Below are positions 14,908-22,312 of a stretch of DNA of 32,661 bases, in pieces. This DNA is from Anaerolineales bacterium (GTDB taxonomy: Bacteria > Chloroflexota > Anaerolineae > Anaerolineales > Villigracilaceae), in NCBI GenBank assembly GCA_016789345.1, contig JAEURG010000195.1, forward strand, positions 1 through 32,661. The letters are read 5' to 3'. The notes under the pieces were generated by a model. It was not told where the DNA came from, made no database searches, and worked only from the letters and a program-made list of their open reading frames with translations. The position numbers and the translations under genes were made by a program. Position 1 is the first letter of the stretch, and each line of letters opens with the position of its first letter.

Positions 14908-14944
14908 CAAGGTGACAGTCACTTTAGAAGTGACTGTCACCTTG
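14908..14944. repeat. nested palindrome (GTGACAGTCAC family), copy 2
   Basis: A 17-bp perfect stem, CAAGGTGACAGTCACTT with its complement, and loop TAG. The same TAG loop occurs in the copy after the RAYT gene (19688). Confidence 0.9.
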
Positions 14945-14971
14945 AAGGACTTGTTTGTAATCATGTAAAAT
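14942..14971 (+). promoter_or_regulatory. possible promoter of the restriction-modification genes
   Basis: TTGAAG (14942-14947) and TAAAAT (14966-14971) are 18 nt apart between palindrome copies 2 and 3. The predicted start near 14978 would put copy 3 at the 5' end of the mRNA. This is a weak consensus match. Confidence 0.35.
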
Positions 14972-14974
14972 ACA

Positions 14975-15007
14975 ACGTGACAGTCATCTTGAAGATGACT
15001 GTCACGT
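14975..15007. repeat. nested palindrome (GTGACAGTCAC family), copy 3
   Basis: ACGTGACAGTCATCTT-g-AAGATGACTGTCACGT. The inner C of other copies is T here and its partner G is A, so pairing is kept by a matching change. It ends 27 nt before the nuclease-methylase start. Confidence 0.9.
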
Positions 15008-15034
15008 GAATTAAGTAATTCTTCAGAGGAAAAT

Positions 15035-16975
15035 ATGACTACATTTCTTGAACGCGCACTCAAAGATGGACATGCAACCCTAAAAGGTGAAGGCAAAAAC
15101 GAGAAGATTACTTATGTTGCCTTGAATCATACTGAACGCTATAACGACCCCGAAGAAAAAGTACGGGCTGAGTTTTGGGCAGAACTAATTTATCGTTATG
15201 GATATGAACCTGATTGCATTGGGATAGAAATTATTGTGCCTGACCGCACTCCCTCAGACCGTGCCGATTTAGTCATCTTCAAAGATAACACGCGCAAAGC
15301 ACCCTATGCCGTGATTGAATGTAAAAGAGATGGAATCTCTGACCCTGAATTTAACCAAGCCGTAGAACAGGCTTGTGGAAATGGCACTTGGCAAAAGTTT
15401 CGTGCTAGTTATGTCATGGTAGTAGCAGGCGGAACGAGACGTGCATTTGACTTTACTGGTAAATATGGTGTGTTGGAACGTGAACAAAATATCATCGCTG
15501 ATATTCCCGCCCAGTACGGCAAGCCCGAAGAATTTAAGTACGTCAAAAATGGCTCATTGGATATAAAACCCGTCAGCAAAGAAGAGTTGATTTCAGCCAT
15601 CAAGAAGTGTCATCAAACTTTATGGGAAGGTGGCAGACGTACTCCTCCTGAAGCGTTTGGAGAGTTATCGAAAATCATTTTTGTAAAAATCAGTGATGAG
15701 AAAAATACGAAGCGCGGGCAACCGTATCAATTCCAAATCAAGACGCATGAAAAAAGCAATAAGTTAGCGGAACGAATCCGTGATTTATATGAAACGCAAC
15801 GCCAACGTGAGCCAAACGTCTTTACTGACACAATCAAAGTAGATGACCCGATATTAAGAACAGTCGTCTCTCATCTTGAAGGAATCAACCTCAACGCTAC
15901 GGATTTAGATACCAAAGGTGTGGCGTTTGAACAATTCATGGATGGATTCTTCAAAGGTGATTTCGGACAATACTTTACCCCGCGTGAAGTGATTGCCTTT
16001 GCCGTAGAAATGCTTGCCCCTACTCACACCGATATTGTCTTAGACCCTGCTTGTGGTTCAGGTGGCTTCTTGTTATATGCTTTAGATGCTGTGCGCCGTG
16101 AAGCCGACGAATATTTTGACCAAGATACTATTCAACATAAATCACACTGGCACGACTTTGCACAAAAAAGATTATTTGGGATTGAGTTAAATGACTCGAT
16201 TGCGAGAGTCGCCAAAATGAATATGATTGTTCACGATGACGGACATACCAACGTCATCAGCGTAGATGCGTTACAAGATGTGCAAAAAATTAAAGAAGAA
16301 AATAAAGGCTTCGCTTTTAATCGCTTTGATATTATTTTAACAAATCCGCCTTTCGGGGCAGTGGTGAAAAAGACTGAGAAAAAATACCTTGAAGGATATG
16401 ATTTAGATTATGACTGGATAGATGGCGCAAGAGGCAAAAAGCCAAAGCCTGCTGTCAAAACAGAAATTTTATTTTTAGAACGCTGTTATCAGTTCTTAAA
16501 GCCAAACGGACGCATGGCAATCGTTTTACCTGATGGCATTCTTACCAATTCTTCTTTACAAAGTGTACGAGACTGGTTGCTCGAACATTACCGTTTGTTA
16601 GCAGTGATAAGCCTGCCACAATTTGCTTTTGCTCACTACGGCGCGGGCGTGAAAGCCAGCCTAGTCTTTTTACAAAAGCGTGAAGCAAACGAAACACCCG
16701 ATGATGATGATGCCATTTTTATGGCAATTGCCGAAAACATTGGCTATGATGCCACAGGTAGAAAAACGTTTAAACCGTTTAGAGAAGCGAAAATCATCGG
16801 TGACACAAAGACGGAATGGCTACGCTGTGACTTGTTCGATATGCAATTTATTTACAAGCGCGATTCACTCAACCCTGATAACTGGGTGGAGACCCACAGG
16901 CAGGTTTTACCCCAAACAGGTTTGATTGCTGAATATCGTAAGTTTACGGAGAACCCACAACCTTTTTTCGCCTAA
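15035..16975 (+). CDS. restriction-modification protein: HsdR_N-like nuclease fused to N6-adenine methylase
   Basis: A 646-aa DNA methyltransferase with a nuclease-like N-terminus. Residues about 35-180 resemble the type I HsdR N-terminal PD-(D/E)xK domain: RADLVIF (D78) and AVIECK (E95, K97) supply the D...ExK set. Residues about 190-600 are an N6_Mtase of the HsdM type, with GQYFTPREV near 311, SAM motif DPACGSGG at 337-344 and catalytic NPPF at 437-440. No helicase motifs are present. Size and layout match the RM subunit of BcgI-like (type IIB/IIG) systems, which work with a separate specificity protein, encoded next. AGAGGA precedes the ATG. Cleavage activity is inferred from the motif only; a methylase with a regulatory or dead nuclease domain is possible. 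Confidence 0.9.
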   Translation: MTTFLERALKDGHATLKGEGKNEKITYVALNHTERYNDPEEKVRAEFWAELIYRYGYEPDCIGIEIIVPDRTPSDRADLVIFKDNTRKAPYAVIECKRDGISDPEFNQAVEQACGNGTWQKFRASYVMVVAGGTRRAFDFTGKYGVLEREQNIIADIPAQYGKPEEFKYVKNGSLDIKPVSKEELISAIKKCHQTLWEGGRRTPPEAFGELSKIIFVKISDEKNTKRGQPYQFQIKTHEKSNKLAERIRDLYETQRQREPNVFTDTIKVDDPILRTVVSHLEGINLNATDLDTKGVAFEQFMDGFFKGDFGQYFTPREVIAFAVEMLAPTHTDIVLDPACGSGGFLLYALDAVRREADEYFDQDTIQHKSHWHDFAQKRLFGIELNDSIARVAKMNMIVHDDGHTNVISVDALQDVQKIKEENKGFAFNRFDIILTNPPFGAVVKKTEKKYLEGYDLDYDWIDGARGKKPKPAVKTEILFLERCYQFLKPNGRMAIVLPDGILTNSSLQSVRDWLLEHYRLLAVISLPQFAFAHYGAGVKASLVFLQKREANETPDDDDAIFMAIAENIGYDATGRKTFKPFREAKIIGDTKTEWLRCDLFDMQFIYKRDSLNPDNWVETHRQVLPQTGLIAEYRKFTENPQPFFA

Positions 16976-16989
16976 GCCCTTCCGCGCAG

Positions 16990-17012
16990 AAGACTTCTAC
17001 TAATGAAGTCTT
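16990..17012 (+). other. small hairpin between the methylase and specificity genes
   Basis: AAGACTTC pairs with GAAGTCTT around a 7-nt loop and is followed by TT. The loop holds the A of an ATG (17003) whose frame is one base out of step with the specificity gene. It might weaken transcription or translation of the second gene. Confidence 0.5.
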
Positions 17013-17028
17013 TTATCACTGTTTTGCC

Positions 17029-18378
17029 GTGCGGCGGGGCGAAATTACTAGAAGCCTTCATTCAGAGTTTTATCATCCTGAAAGAAGACTTGCAATAAAA
17101 AGTATTCAAGAAAAATGGCTAGGGAAATCCTCTTCATTAGCTCAAGTTCTTAATTTTGATGAAAGACTTATTACATATAAACCTGACCTCTTTTATGTTG
17201 GGTTAGCAAATGTCGAGAGTGAAACAGGTGCATTTGTTGAAACAGATGAGCAAGAACCAGAGGGTACTTGTCGTTTATTCAATGAAGGTGACATATTGTA
17301 TGGAAAACTTCGTCCATATTTGAATAAGGTTTATATTGCTCCCAAAAGTGGGCAATGTTCAACAGAATTTTACGCTCTAAGTGCCATAGACCAAAAGAAA
17401 CTTGACCATACCTTTCTTGCTTCATTTTTAATGAGCAAGCCTTTTTTAGCTCAATCAATTCACATGATGACTGGAAATACACATCCTAGAATATTACGAG
17501 AAGATTTTGAAGAAATCCTAATCCCCCTCCCACCTCTTGATGTTCAAAAAACGCTCGTTGCACAAATGGAATCCGCACGGGCTACGCGCCAATCCAAGTT
17601 AGCCGAAGCAGACAATCTACTCACAGGGATTGATGAATTTGTATTGCGAGAGTTAGATATTCAGTTACCGAAGGAAGAAAAAAGACAATCGTTTGCAGTT
17701 AAGTTATCAAAGATTAAGCAAGGCAGACAGGACGTTACCTATTACAAACCTTATTATGAAAAGTTAGTAAATTCATTAAATAAAAGTAAATTTCCAAAAA
17801 TACCTCTTGAAGATATATCACCTGATTTAGTAGGTGGCGCAACGCCAACAAGGGGAGATACTGAACTTTATGCAGAGGATGGCATCAAGTTTTTGCGTAT
17901 CCTTAACATTGGAGAAAATGAAATTATCTTAGAAGACTTAAATTATATTAAAGAAATAGTCCATAATGGAGAACTAAAAAGGTCTCAATTAGCTGAGAAT
18001 GATGTATTAATGACTATTACAGGACGTGTTGGAACAAGCGCAGTAGTTTCAATAGATATTTTGCCAGCAAATATAAACCAACATATTGTAAGAATGAGAA
18101 TAACTCATCAAGAATGTTTACCTGAATATCTTGCAATTTACTTAAATTCTTCTATCGGTAAAGCGTTAAGTAATCGCGGAGTGACTGGCGGAACACGTAT
18201 TGCACTAGATTATGAAGTTATAAAAAAGATACAAATACCATTACCACCGCAAAAAGTTCAAGAGAAAATCATCAAAGAACTCCATAGTCTGCAATCTCAA
18301 GCCCGTCAACTGCGCCAAGAAGCCGAGAGTCAATGGCAAACTGCAAAAGAGAAGTTTGAAAAAGCGTTGTTGGGGTAA
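17029..18378 (+). CDS. type I-like specificity subunit (HsdS family)
   Basis: A 449-aa DNA-recognition subunit that would direct the upstream nuclease-methylase. It has two target-recognition domains: about 1-180 (FNEGDILYGKLRPYLNKV, ILIPLPPLDVQKTLV) and about 235-420 (VGGATPTRGDTELY, LAENDVLMTITGRVG, IQIPLPPQKVQEKII). Each ends in a long helix, as in HsdS proteins. The reported start is a GTG at 17029 with no ribosome site. The frame is open upstream into the methylase gene. An ATG at 17003 reads MKSFITVLP in another frame and would join this protein if one base were restored. The true start is therefore uncertain, and a one-base deletion or assembly error is possible. The two TRDs differ, which predicts a bipartite asymmetric site. 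Confidence 0.9.
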   Translation: MRRGEITRSLHSEFYHPERRLAIKSIQEKWLGKSSSLAQVLNFDERLITYKPDLFYVGLANVESETGAFVETDEQEPEGTCRLFNEGDILYGKLRPYLNKVYIAPKSGQCSTEFYALSAIDQKKLDHTFLASFLMSKPFLAQSIHMMTGNTHPRILREDFEEILIPLPPLDVQKTLVAQMESARATRQSKLAEADNLLTGIDEFVLRELDIQLPKEEKRQSFAVKLSKIKQGRQDVTYYKPYYEKLVNSLNKSKFPKIPLEDISPDLVGGATPTRGDTELYAEDGIKFLRILNIGENEIILEDLNYIKEIVHNGELKRSQLAENDVLMTITGRVGTSAVVSIDILPANINQHIVRMRITHQECLPEYLAIYLNSSIGKALSNRGVTGGTRIALDYEVIKKIQIPLPPQKVQEKIIKELHSLQSQARQLRQEAESQWQTAKEKFEKALLG

Positions 18379-18379
18379 G

Positions 18380-18412
18380 AAGTGACAGTCACCTTAAAGG
18401 TGACTGTCACTT
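18380..18412. repeat. nested palindrome (GTGACAGTCAC family), copy 4
   Basis: AAGTGACAGTCACCTT-a-AAGGTGACTGTCACTT, a 16-bp perfect stem starting 2 nt after the specificity-subunit stop. It lies between convergent genes and could end transcription from both sides. Confidence 0.9.
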
Positions 18413-18421
18413 GGGTATGTT

Positions 18422-18970
18422 TTACTTCTTCTTTCTTCTCCTGCTAAATTTTTTTCTGCCTTCTTTTAGTGCCTTCTCAATTGCCTTATTCCATGTATCC
18501 CAATCTTTCAAACCGCCATATTTATCTTCAAGAGCAAATGGTAAATCTGTAATACGGGCTAGTTTATTGCAAGAATTAAGCAGGTCAATATATCTTTCTC
18601 CTGTCAAATCAAACTTAACAAAGAATTTTATAGCCGTAAAAAGATTATAAAGTTCCCTTTGTTTTTTACTCAAAGTCTGAAAAAACATAAAATCAGCATT
18701 TTCAACTAAGTTTGAAATATTACTCTTACAATCTCCAGATAATTCAATTCGTACCACCCTAGACCCCATTTCATACGGGTCGCGTCTGTCTTTTGCGCCT
18801 AGCGCATCTAAAAATGAGGTAATAAACATTATTTTTAGTGTTCTATTTAATCTCCTGATAATAGAAAAGGCAAACATATCCAGTGAATTATCATCGCGTT
18901 TATCTAGGGAATCACCAATATCTTCATCATCTGGTTCATCGTCATCAGATATATCTTCATGGCTGTTCAT
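18422..18970 (-). CDS. hypothetical protein, acidic N-terminus and basic C-terminus
   Basis: A 182-aa protein of no family I recognise. The first 30 residues are very acidic (EDISDDDEPDDEDIGDS) and probably disordered. Residues about 32-150 look like a compact helical domain (FAFSIIRRLNRTLKIMFITSFLDALGAKDRRDPYEMGSR, ELYNLFTAIKFFVKFDL). The tail KFSRRRKKK is strongly basic. There are no membrane segments and no obvious catalytic motif. AAAGGAG lies 8 nt before the ATG, so it is a real gene. It points toward the RM genes and lies between two GTGACAGTCAC palindromes, which suggests it came in as cargo or as an accessory of the island. A nucleic-acid-binding or regulatory role is only a guess. 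Confidence 0.75.
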   Translation of the reverse strand: MNSHEDISDDDEPDDEDIGDSLDKRDDNSLDMFAFSIIRRLNRTLKIMFITSFLDALGAKDRRDPYEMGSRVVRIELSGDCKSNISNLVENADFMFFQTLSKKQRELYNLFTAIKFFVKFDLTGERYIDLLNSCNKLARITDLPFALEDKYGGLKDWDTWNKAIEKALKEGRKKFSRRRKKK

Positions 18971-19016
18971 CTCATTATCTCCTTTGTAAAATAGATTTTG
19001 AAAGTTTATAATAAAA

Positions 19017-19049
19017 AGGTGACAGTCACTTTGAAAGTGACTGTCACCT
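19017..19049. repeat. nested palindrome (GTGACAGTCAC family), copy 5, left of RAYT
   Basis: AGGTGACAGTCACTTT-g-AAAGTGACTGTCACCT, a 16-bp perfect stem 39 nt before the transposase ATG. Confidence 0.92.
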
Positions 19050-19088
19050 GAGAGACACCAAGAAACCTAAGATAACAGGAGGAACACG

Positions 19089-19685
19089 ATGCCCTACGCC
19101 CGAAAAGATTTGCTCACTTGGCAAGCAGGCATGTATTATCACATCTACAATCGTGGTATCAGTAAATCTCCTATCTTTCGAGAAGAAGCAAATTATCTTT
19201 TTGTACTTGAAAAAGTAAAAGAATATACCAAAGCCAATCATTTAAGCATGATTGCCTATTGCCTTGAACCAAATCATTATCACTTCTTAACAAGGCAAGA
19301 TGGCGAAGAACCAGCGGGTAATTTACCTCAATATGTTTTCAATAGTTATGTCAAAGCCTATAATAAGAAATATCAACACAGTGGAACATTATTTGAAGGG
19401 CGTTTTCGAGCAAAAGTCATTCAAAGCAAAAGTCACTTATTACACTTATGCCGATACATTCATGGAAACCCTGTCAAAGATGGTTTAGTAGCAGACCCTG
19501 CTCAATGGCTCTACTCCAATTATTTAGAATGGATTGGGGAAAGAAACGGTTCACTGGTAGATAGAGATTTTATTAAAACTCAATTTGCCAATGCAGAAGA
19601 ATATAAAAAGTTTTTGTTTGCTTACTTAAAATCTCGCCAGTTACCCGATGATGTTAGAAAATTTATTGATGATTTAGAAAAATAA
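19089..19685 (+). CDS. REP-associated tyrosine transposase (RAYT, Y1/IS200-like)
   Basis: A 198-aa single-strand DNA transposase of the HUH/Y1 superfamily. YHIYNRG at 17-23 is the typical RAYT N-terminal strand. The metal-binding HUH motif is PNHYHFL (His63, His65). GTLFEGRFRAKV at 99-110 and YIHGNPVKDGLV at 123-134 are further RAYT landmarks; Tyr123 is the likely nucleophile. The length is normal and the frame intact. AGGAGG lies 6 nt before the ATG. Palindromes of one family flank the gene on both sides (19017-19049 and 19688-19724). From characterised cases, RAYTs are usually single-copy, bind and cut REP hairpins and are thought to spread them. This one is predicted to act on the GTGACAGTCAC family. 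Confidence 0.93.
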   Translation: MPYARKDLLTWQAGMYYHIYNRGISKSPIFREEANYLFVLEKVKEYTKANHLSMIAYCLEPNHYHFLTRQDGEEPAGNLPQYVFNSYVKAYNKKYQHSGTLFEGRFRAKVIQSKSHLLHLCRYIHGNPVKDGLVADPAQWLYSNYLEWIGERNGSLVDRDFIKTQFANAEEYKKFLFAYLKSRQLPDDVRKFIDDLEK

Positions 19686-19687
19686 AC

Positions 19688-19724
19688 ATAGGTGACAGTC
19701 ACTTTAGAAATGACTGTCACCTAT
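19688..19724. repeat. nested palindrome (GTGACAGTCAC family), copy 6, right of RAYT
   Basis: ATAGGTGACAGTCACTT-tag-AAaTGACTGTCACCTAT, a 17-nt stem with one C-A mismatch, starting 2 nt after the transposase stop. Its TAG loop and inner bases match copy 2, so copies 2 and 6 are the same subtype. Confidence 0.9.
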
Positions 19725-19764
19725 TAATAAAAACCGCTAAAAGCCAACCGCTAACCGCTAAAGG

Positions 19765-19770
19765 TATAAT
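19765..19770 (+). promoter_or_regulatory. -10 box TATAAT, leaderless start
   Basis: TATAAT ends 8 nt before the ATG at 19779 and no ribosome site intervenes. Upstream are short direct repeats of CCGCTAA (about 19733-19762). Confidence 0.65.
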
Positions 19771-19778
19771 CCCCCACT

Positions 19779-21332
19779 ATGAAACGCTACCTACTCCTCA
19801 CAGTCTTTATATCAGGTATGACCACACTCGCCGCAGAACTCACGGCAGGGCGATTAATCGGCAACGTCTTTGGCACAAGCAATTTAGTTTGGGCAAGCAT
19901 TATCGGCTTGATGTTAATTTATTTAACCTTCGGATATTTTCTCGGCGGCAAATGGGCAGATGCAAACCCAAGTCCGCTAGCCATGTATCGCATCCTTGCT
20001 TGGGGAGCGTTCACCACAGGTCTCGTGCCTTATGTCGCCGTACCAGTTCTCAGGTTCGCCGCTGATGCGTTTGAAGTCTTAAGCGTCGGCATCATGGCAG
20101 GTTCATTCATTGTGGTCTTAATCTTATTCATTGTCCCCATCACATTGCTTGGCACAATCTCACCGTATGCCATCCGCCTTTCAATGGAAGATACCAACAA
20201 ATCAGGTCAAGTCTCAGGGCAGATATACGCTGTCTCTACATTAGGTTCATTCATCGGCACGTTCATCCCCACATTGATAACGATACCCACCATCGGAACA
20301 CGCCTCACCTTTGCATTATTTGGTATGGTCTTATTAATTGTGGCACTGATTGGTTTATATCGTTTCGCCAGTCAAAAAGACATGCTCAAACTCATTTGGA
20401 TGCCGATTGCACTTTTACTGATTGCAATTATTTTTTCAAACACATCACTAAAAAATAATACAGGTCAAGTGTACGAAACTGAATCGGCATATAACTATAT
20501 TCAAGTGCAAGAACAAAATGGTTTTACGTTGTTGCGCCTGAATGATGGTCAAGGTGTGCATTCTATTTATCATCCAGACACTATGTATTTCAACGGTCCA
20601 TGGGAACAATTCTCAGTTGGTCCATATTTTTATGCAAACCGCTCACCTGATGATGTGCAAAGCATGGCGATTATCGGCTTAGCGGCTGGCACGGCGGCAC
20701 GTCAAGCCACTGCTATTTATGGTGATGATATTCAAATTGACGGCATCGAAATTGACGAAAAGATTGTAGAAGTTGGGCGTGAATATTTTGATATGAATTT
20801 ACCCAATCTAAACGTCATTGTTGGCGATGGCAGATTAGGTTTAGATAGAAGCAATAAACTATATGACATTATCGCAATTGATGCGTATCGTCCGCCATAT
20901 ATTCCTGCTCACATGACGACTTTGGAATTCTTCACAATCTGCGCCTCTCACTTAACAGATACAGGTGTGCTGACCCTCAACGTTGGTTCTACCCCCGGCG
21001 ACAGACGACTGATTGACGGACTCGCTACGACAATGTCTCAAATCTTCCCTTCCATTCACATCATGGATATTCCCAACACATTGAACACCATGATATTCGC
21101 CACCAAACAACCAACTACCCCTGAGAATTTTTCCGCAAACCTAGTTCGCTTGGCTGGTGATGCAAATACAAACCCATTGCTGATTACAACCATGTCCTCT
21201 ACATTTACCAATCTTCAAGATGGTTACTCCACCACCACCGTCTTCACCGACGACCTCGCCCCCATAGAATGGATTGTCAATAACATGGTCGTCAGTTTTG
21301 TATTACAAGGTGGTTTAGAATTTTTGCAATAA
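19779..21332 (+). CDS. fused MFS-like membrane / spermidine synthase-like protein
   Basis: A 517-aa polytopic protein. About seven to eight membrane helices fill the first 225 residues (SGMTTLAAELTAGRLIG, LTFGYFLGGKWAD, ISPYAIRLSM, GQIYAVSTLGSFIGTF). A cytosolic aminopropyltransferase-like Rossmann domain follows, with GLAAGTAARQ in place of the usual GGGDG loop, IDGIEIDEKIVEVG, VGDGR and DIIAIDAYRPPYIPAHMTT. This fusion family is common in Chloroflexota. Whether it makes spermidine is unproven, since the substrate-binding loop is altered. It probably has a single-gene transcript from a leaderless promoter. A composite repeat follows. Confidence 0.9.
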   Translation: MKRYLLLTVFISGMTTLAAELTAGRLIGNVFGTSNLVWASIIGLMLIYLTFGYFLGGKWADANPSPLAMYRILAWGAFTTGLVPYVAVPVLRFAADAFEVLSVGIMAGSFIVVLILFIVPITLLGTISPYAIRLSMEDTNKSGQVSGQIYAVSTLGSFIGTFIPTLITIPTIGTRLTFALFGMVLLIVALIGLYRFASQKDMLKLIWMPIALLLIAIIFSNTSLKNNTGQVYETESAYNYIQVQEQNGFTLLRLNDGQGVHSIYHPDTMYFNGPWEQFSVGPYFYANRSPDDVQSMAIIGLAAGTAARQATAIYGDDIQIDGIEIDEKIVEVGREYFDMNLPNLNVIVGDGRLGLDRSNKLYDIIAIDAYRPPYIPAHMTTLEFFTICASHLTDTGVLTLNVGSTPGDRRLIDGLATTMSQIFPSIHIMDIPNTLNTMIFATKQPTTPENFSANLVRLAGDANTNPLLITTMSSTFTNLQDGYSTTTVFTDDLAPIEWIVNNMVVSFVLQGGLEFLQ

Positions 21333-21341
21333 TACAACCAT

Positions 21342-21441
21342 GTCATTGCGAGCCACGCTCTTGCTCTTTGTGGCGAAGCAATCTCATTATTAAGTTGGAG
21401 ATTGCTTCGTCAGGATGCTTCGCATCCTTCCTCGCAATGAC
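21342..21441. repeat. GTCATTGCGAG...CTCGCAATGAC composite palindrome
   Basis: Outer arms GTCATTGCGAG and CTCGCAATGAC enclose GAAGCAATCTC/GAGATTGCTTC and GGATGCTTCGCATCC. The whole 100-nt element can fold into a long branched hairpin. A truncated left end of the same element occurs at about 23074-23086. Confidence 0.8.
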
Positions 21442-21453
21442 GGAATATAAATA

Positions 21454-22131
21454 ATGAAATTTCCAACAATCCTCTCCTACCTCATCTCCCTACTCACCCC
21501 TCTCGCTTTAATTGGCTTAGCACTTCGCATCCTATTAACTCCCATCTTCTACACCATCGAATACAACATGCCCTACTTCCCAGCGGATGAATACGGCTTC
21601 ACCAAAGAAGATAGACTCAAATATGCACCGTATGCCGTAGATTATCTAATCAATAACGAAGATATTTCCTACCTCGGCGACTTGACCTTTGAGGATGGTT
21701 CTCCTCTTTATAATGAACGCGAACTCAATCACATGGAAGATGTCAAAGAAGTCATCAAAGGTTCATTGACTACTTGGTACATCACACTTGCTATCTTGTT
21801 CATCTTATTTGTCACAGCCTACAAACAAAACTGGCTACACGACTATTTCAATGCTCTTCGTCGCGGTGGCTGGTGGATGATTGGCTTGGCATTATCACTT
21901 GCTTTCGTCGCAGGGGCAGGCATCTTACTTAATCCAGACATCTTCTGGACGTTCTTCTCAGGCTTCCACGCCATTTTCTTTGAAGGCGACTCTTGGTTGT
22001 TTTATTATTCCGATACATTGATTCGCCTCTTCCCCATCCGCTTCTGGCAAGATGCCGTCATTGCAATTGCTGTCATTGCTTTGGGTGGAGGTTTAGGTCT
22101 GGCATTAGGTTTGAAAAGATTCACACAATAA
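21454..22131 (+). CDS. DUF1461 / TIGR01906 family integral membrane protein
   Basis: A 225-aa membrane protein with an N-terminal helix (PLALIGLALRILLTPIF), an extracytoplasmic loop of about 80 residues, and three later helices (about 110-125, 145-165, 200-220). The family signature is present: YNERELNHMEDVK near 85-97, then GDSWLFYYSDTLIRLFPIRFWQDAV near the end. The biochemical function of the family is unknown. Its start lies 13 nt after a repeat element and no strong ribosome site is seen. It is followed by the heptamer array. Confidence 0.88.
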   Translation: MKFPTILSYLISLLTPLALIGLALRILLTPIFYTIEYNMPYFPADEYGFTKEDRLKYAPYAVDYLINNEDISYLGDLTFEDGSPLYNERELNHMEDVKEVIKGSLTTWYITLAILFILFVTAYKQNWLHDYFNALRRGGWWMIGLALSLAFVAGAGILLNPDIFWTFFSGFHAIFFEGDSWLFYYSDTLIRLFPIRFWQDAVIAIAVIALGGGLGLALGLKRFTQ

Positions 22132-22140
22132 CCTTCTTCC

Positions 22141-22238
22141 TATTCACTATTCACTATTCACTATTCACTATTCACTATTCACTATTCACTATTCACTATT
22201 CACTATTCACTATTCACTATTCACTATTCACTATTCAC
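22141..22238. repeat. (TATTCAC)14 tandem heptamer array
   Basis: Fourteen perfect head-to-tail copies of TATTCAC with no variant unit, between the DUF1461 stop and the fabG promoter. The unit is not a multiple of three and the reading frames through it are low-complexity, so it is not coding. Perfect identity points to recent slippage. It ends about 48 nt before the fabG -10 box. Confidence 0.95.
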
Positions 22239-22286
22239 TCACACTTTTCAACCCTCAAACCTTCCAACTTGTAACCTGCAACCGTG

Positions 22287-22292
22287 TATAAT
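22287..22292 (+). promoter_or_regulatory. -10 box TATAAT of fabG
   Basis: TATAAT 20 nt before the chosen fabG ATG. AAAGGA lies 8 nt before that ATG, so this transcript has a short leader with a ribosome site, unlike the leaderless genes nearby. Confidence 0.6.
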
Positions 22293-22312
22293 CTACATAA
22301 AGGATAATGTTC

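Noticed and set aside
14792-15007. Palindromes as simple terminators only
   Set aside because: Copies 2 and 3 are not directly after any gene and most copies lack a good T run, so a plain terminator role does not explain the set.
15035-18378. Complete classical type I RM system
   Set aside because: There is no HsdR helicase/translocase motif anywhere in the window; the nuclease-like domain is fused to the methylase instead.
22141-22238. Regular repeat array as a possible CRISPR
   Set aside because: The unit is 7 bp with no spacers; it is a simple tandem repeat and no cas genes are present.
21993-22274. 93-codon plus-strand frame rich in HYSLFTI repeats
   Set aside because: It is the tandem heptamer array read in one frame, joined to another frame of the DUF1461 gene.
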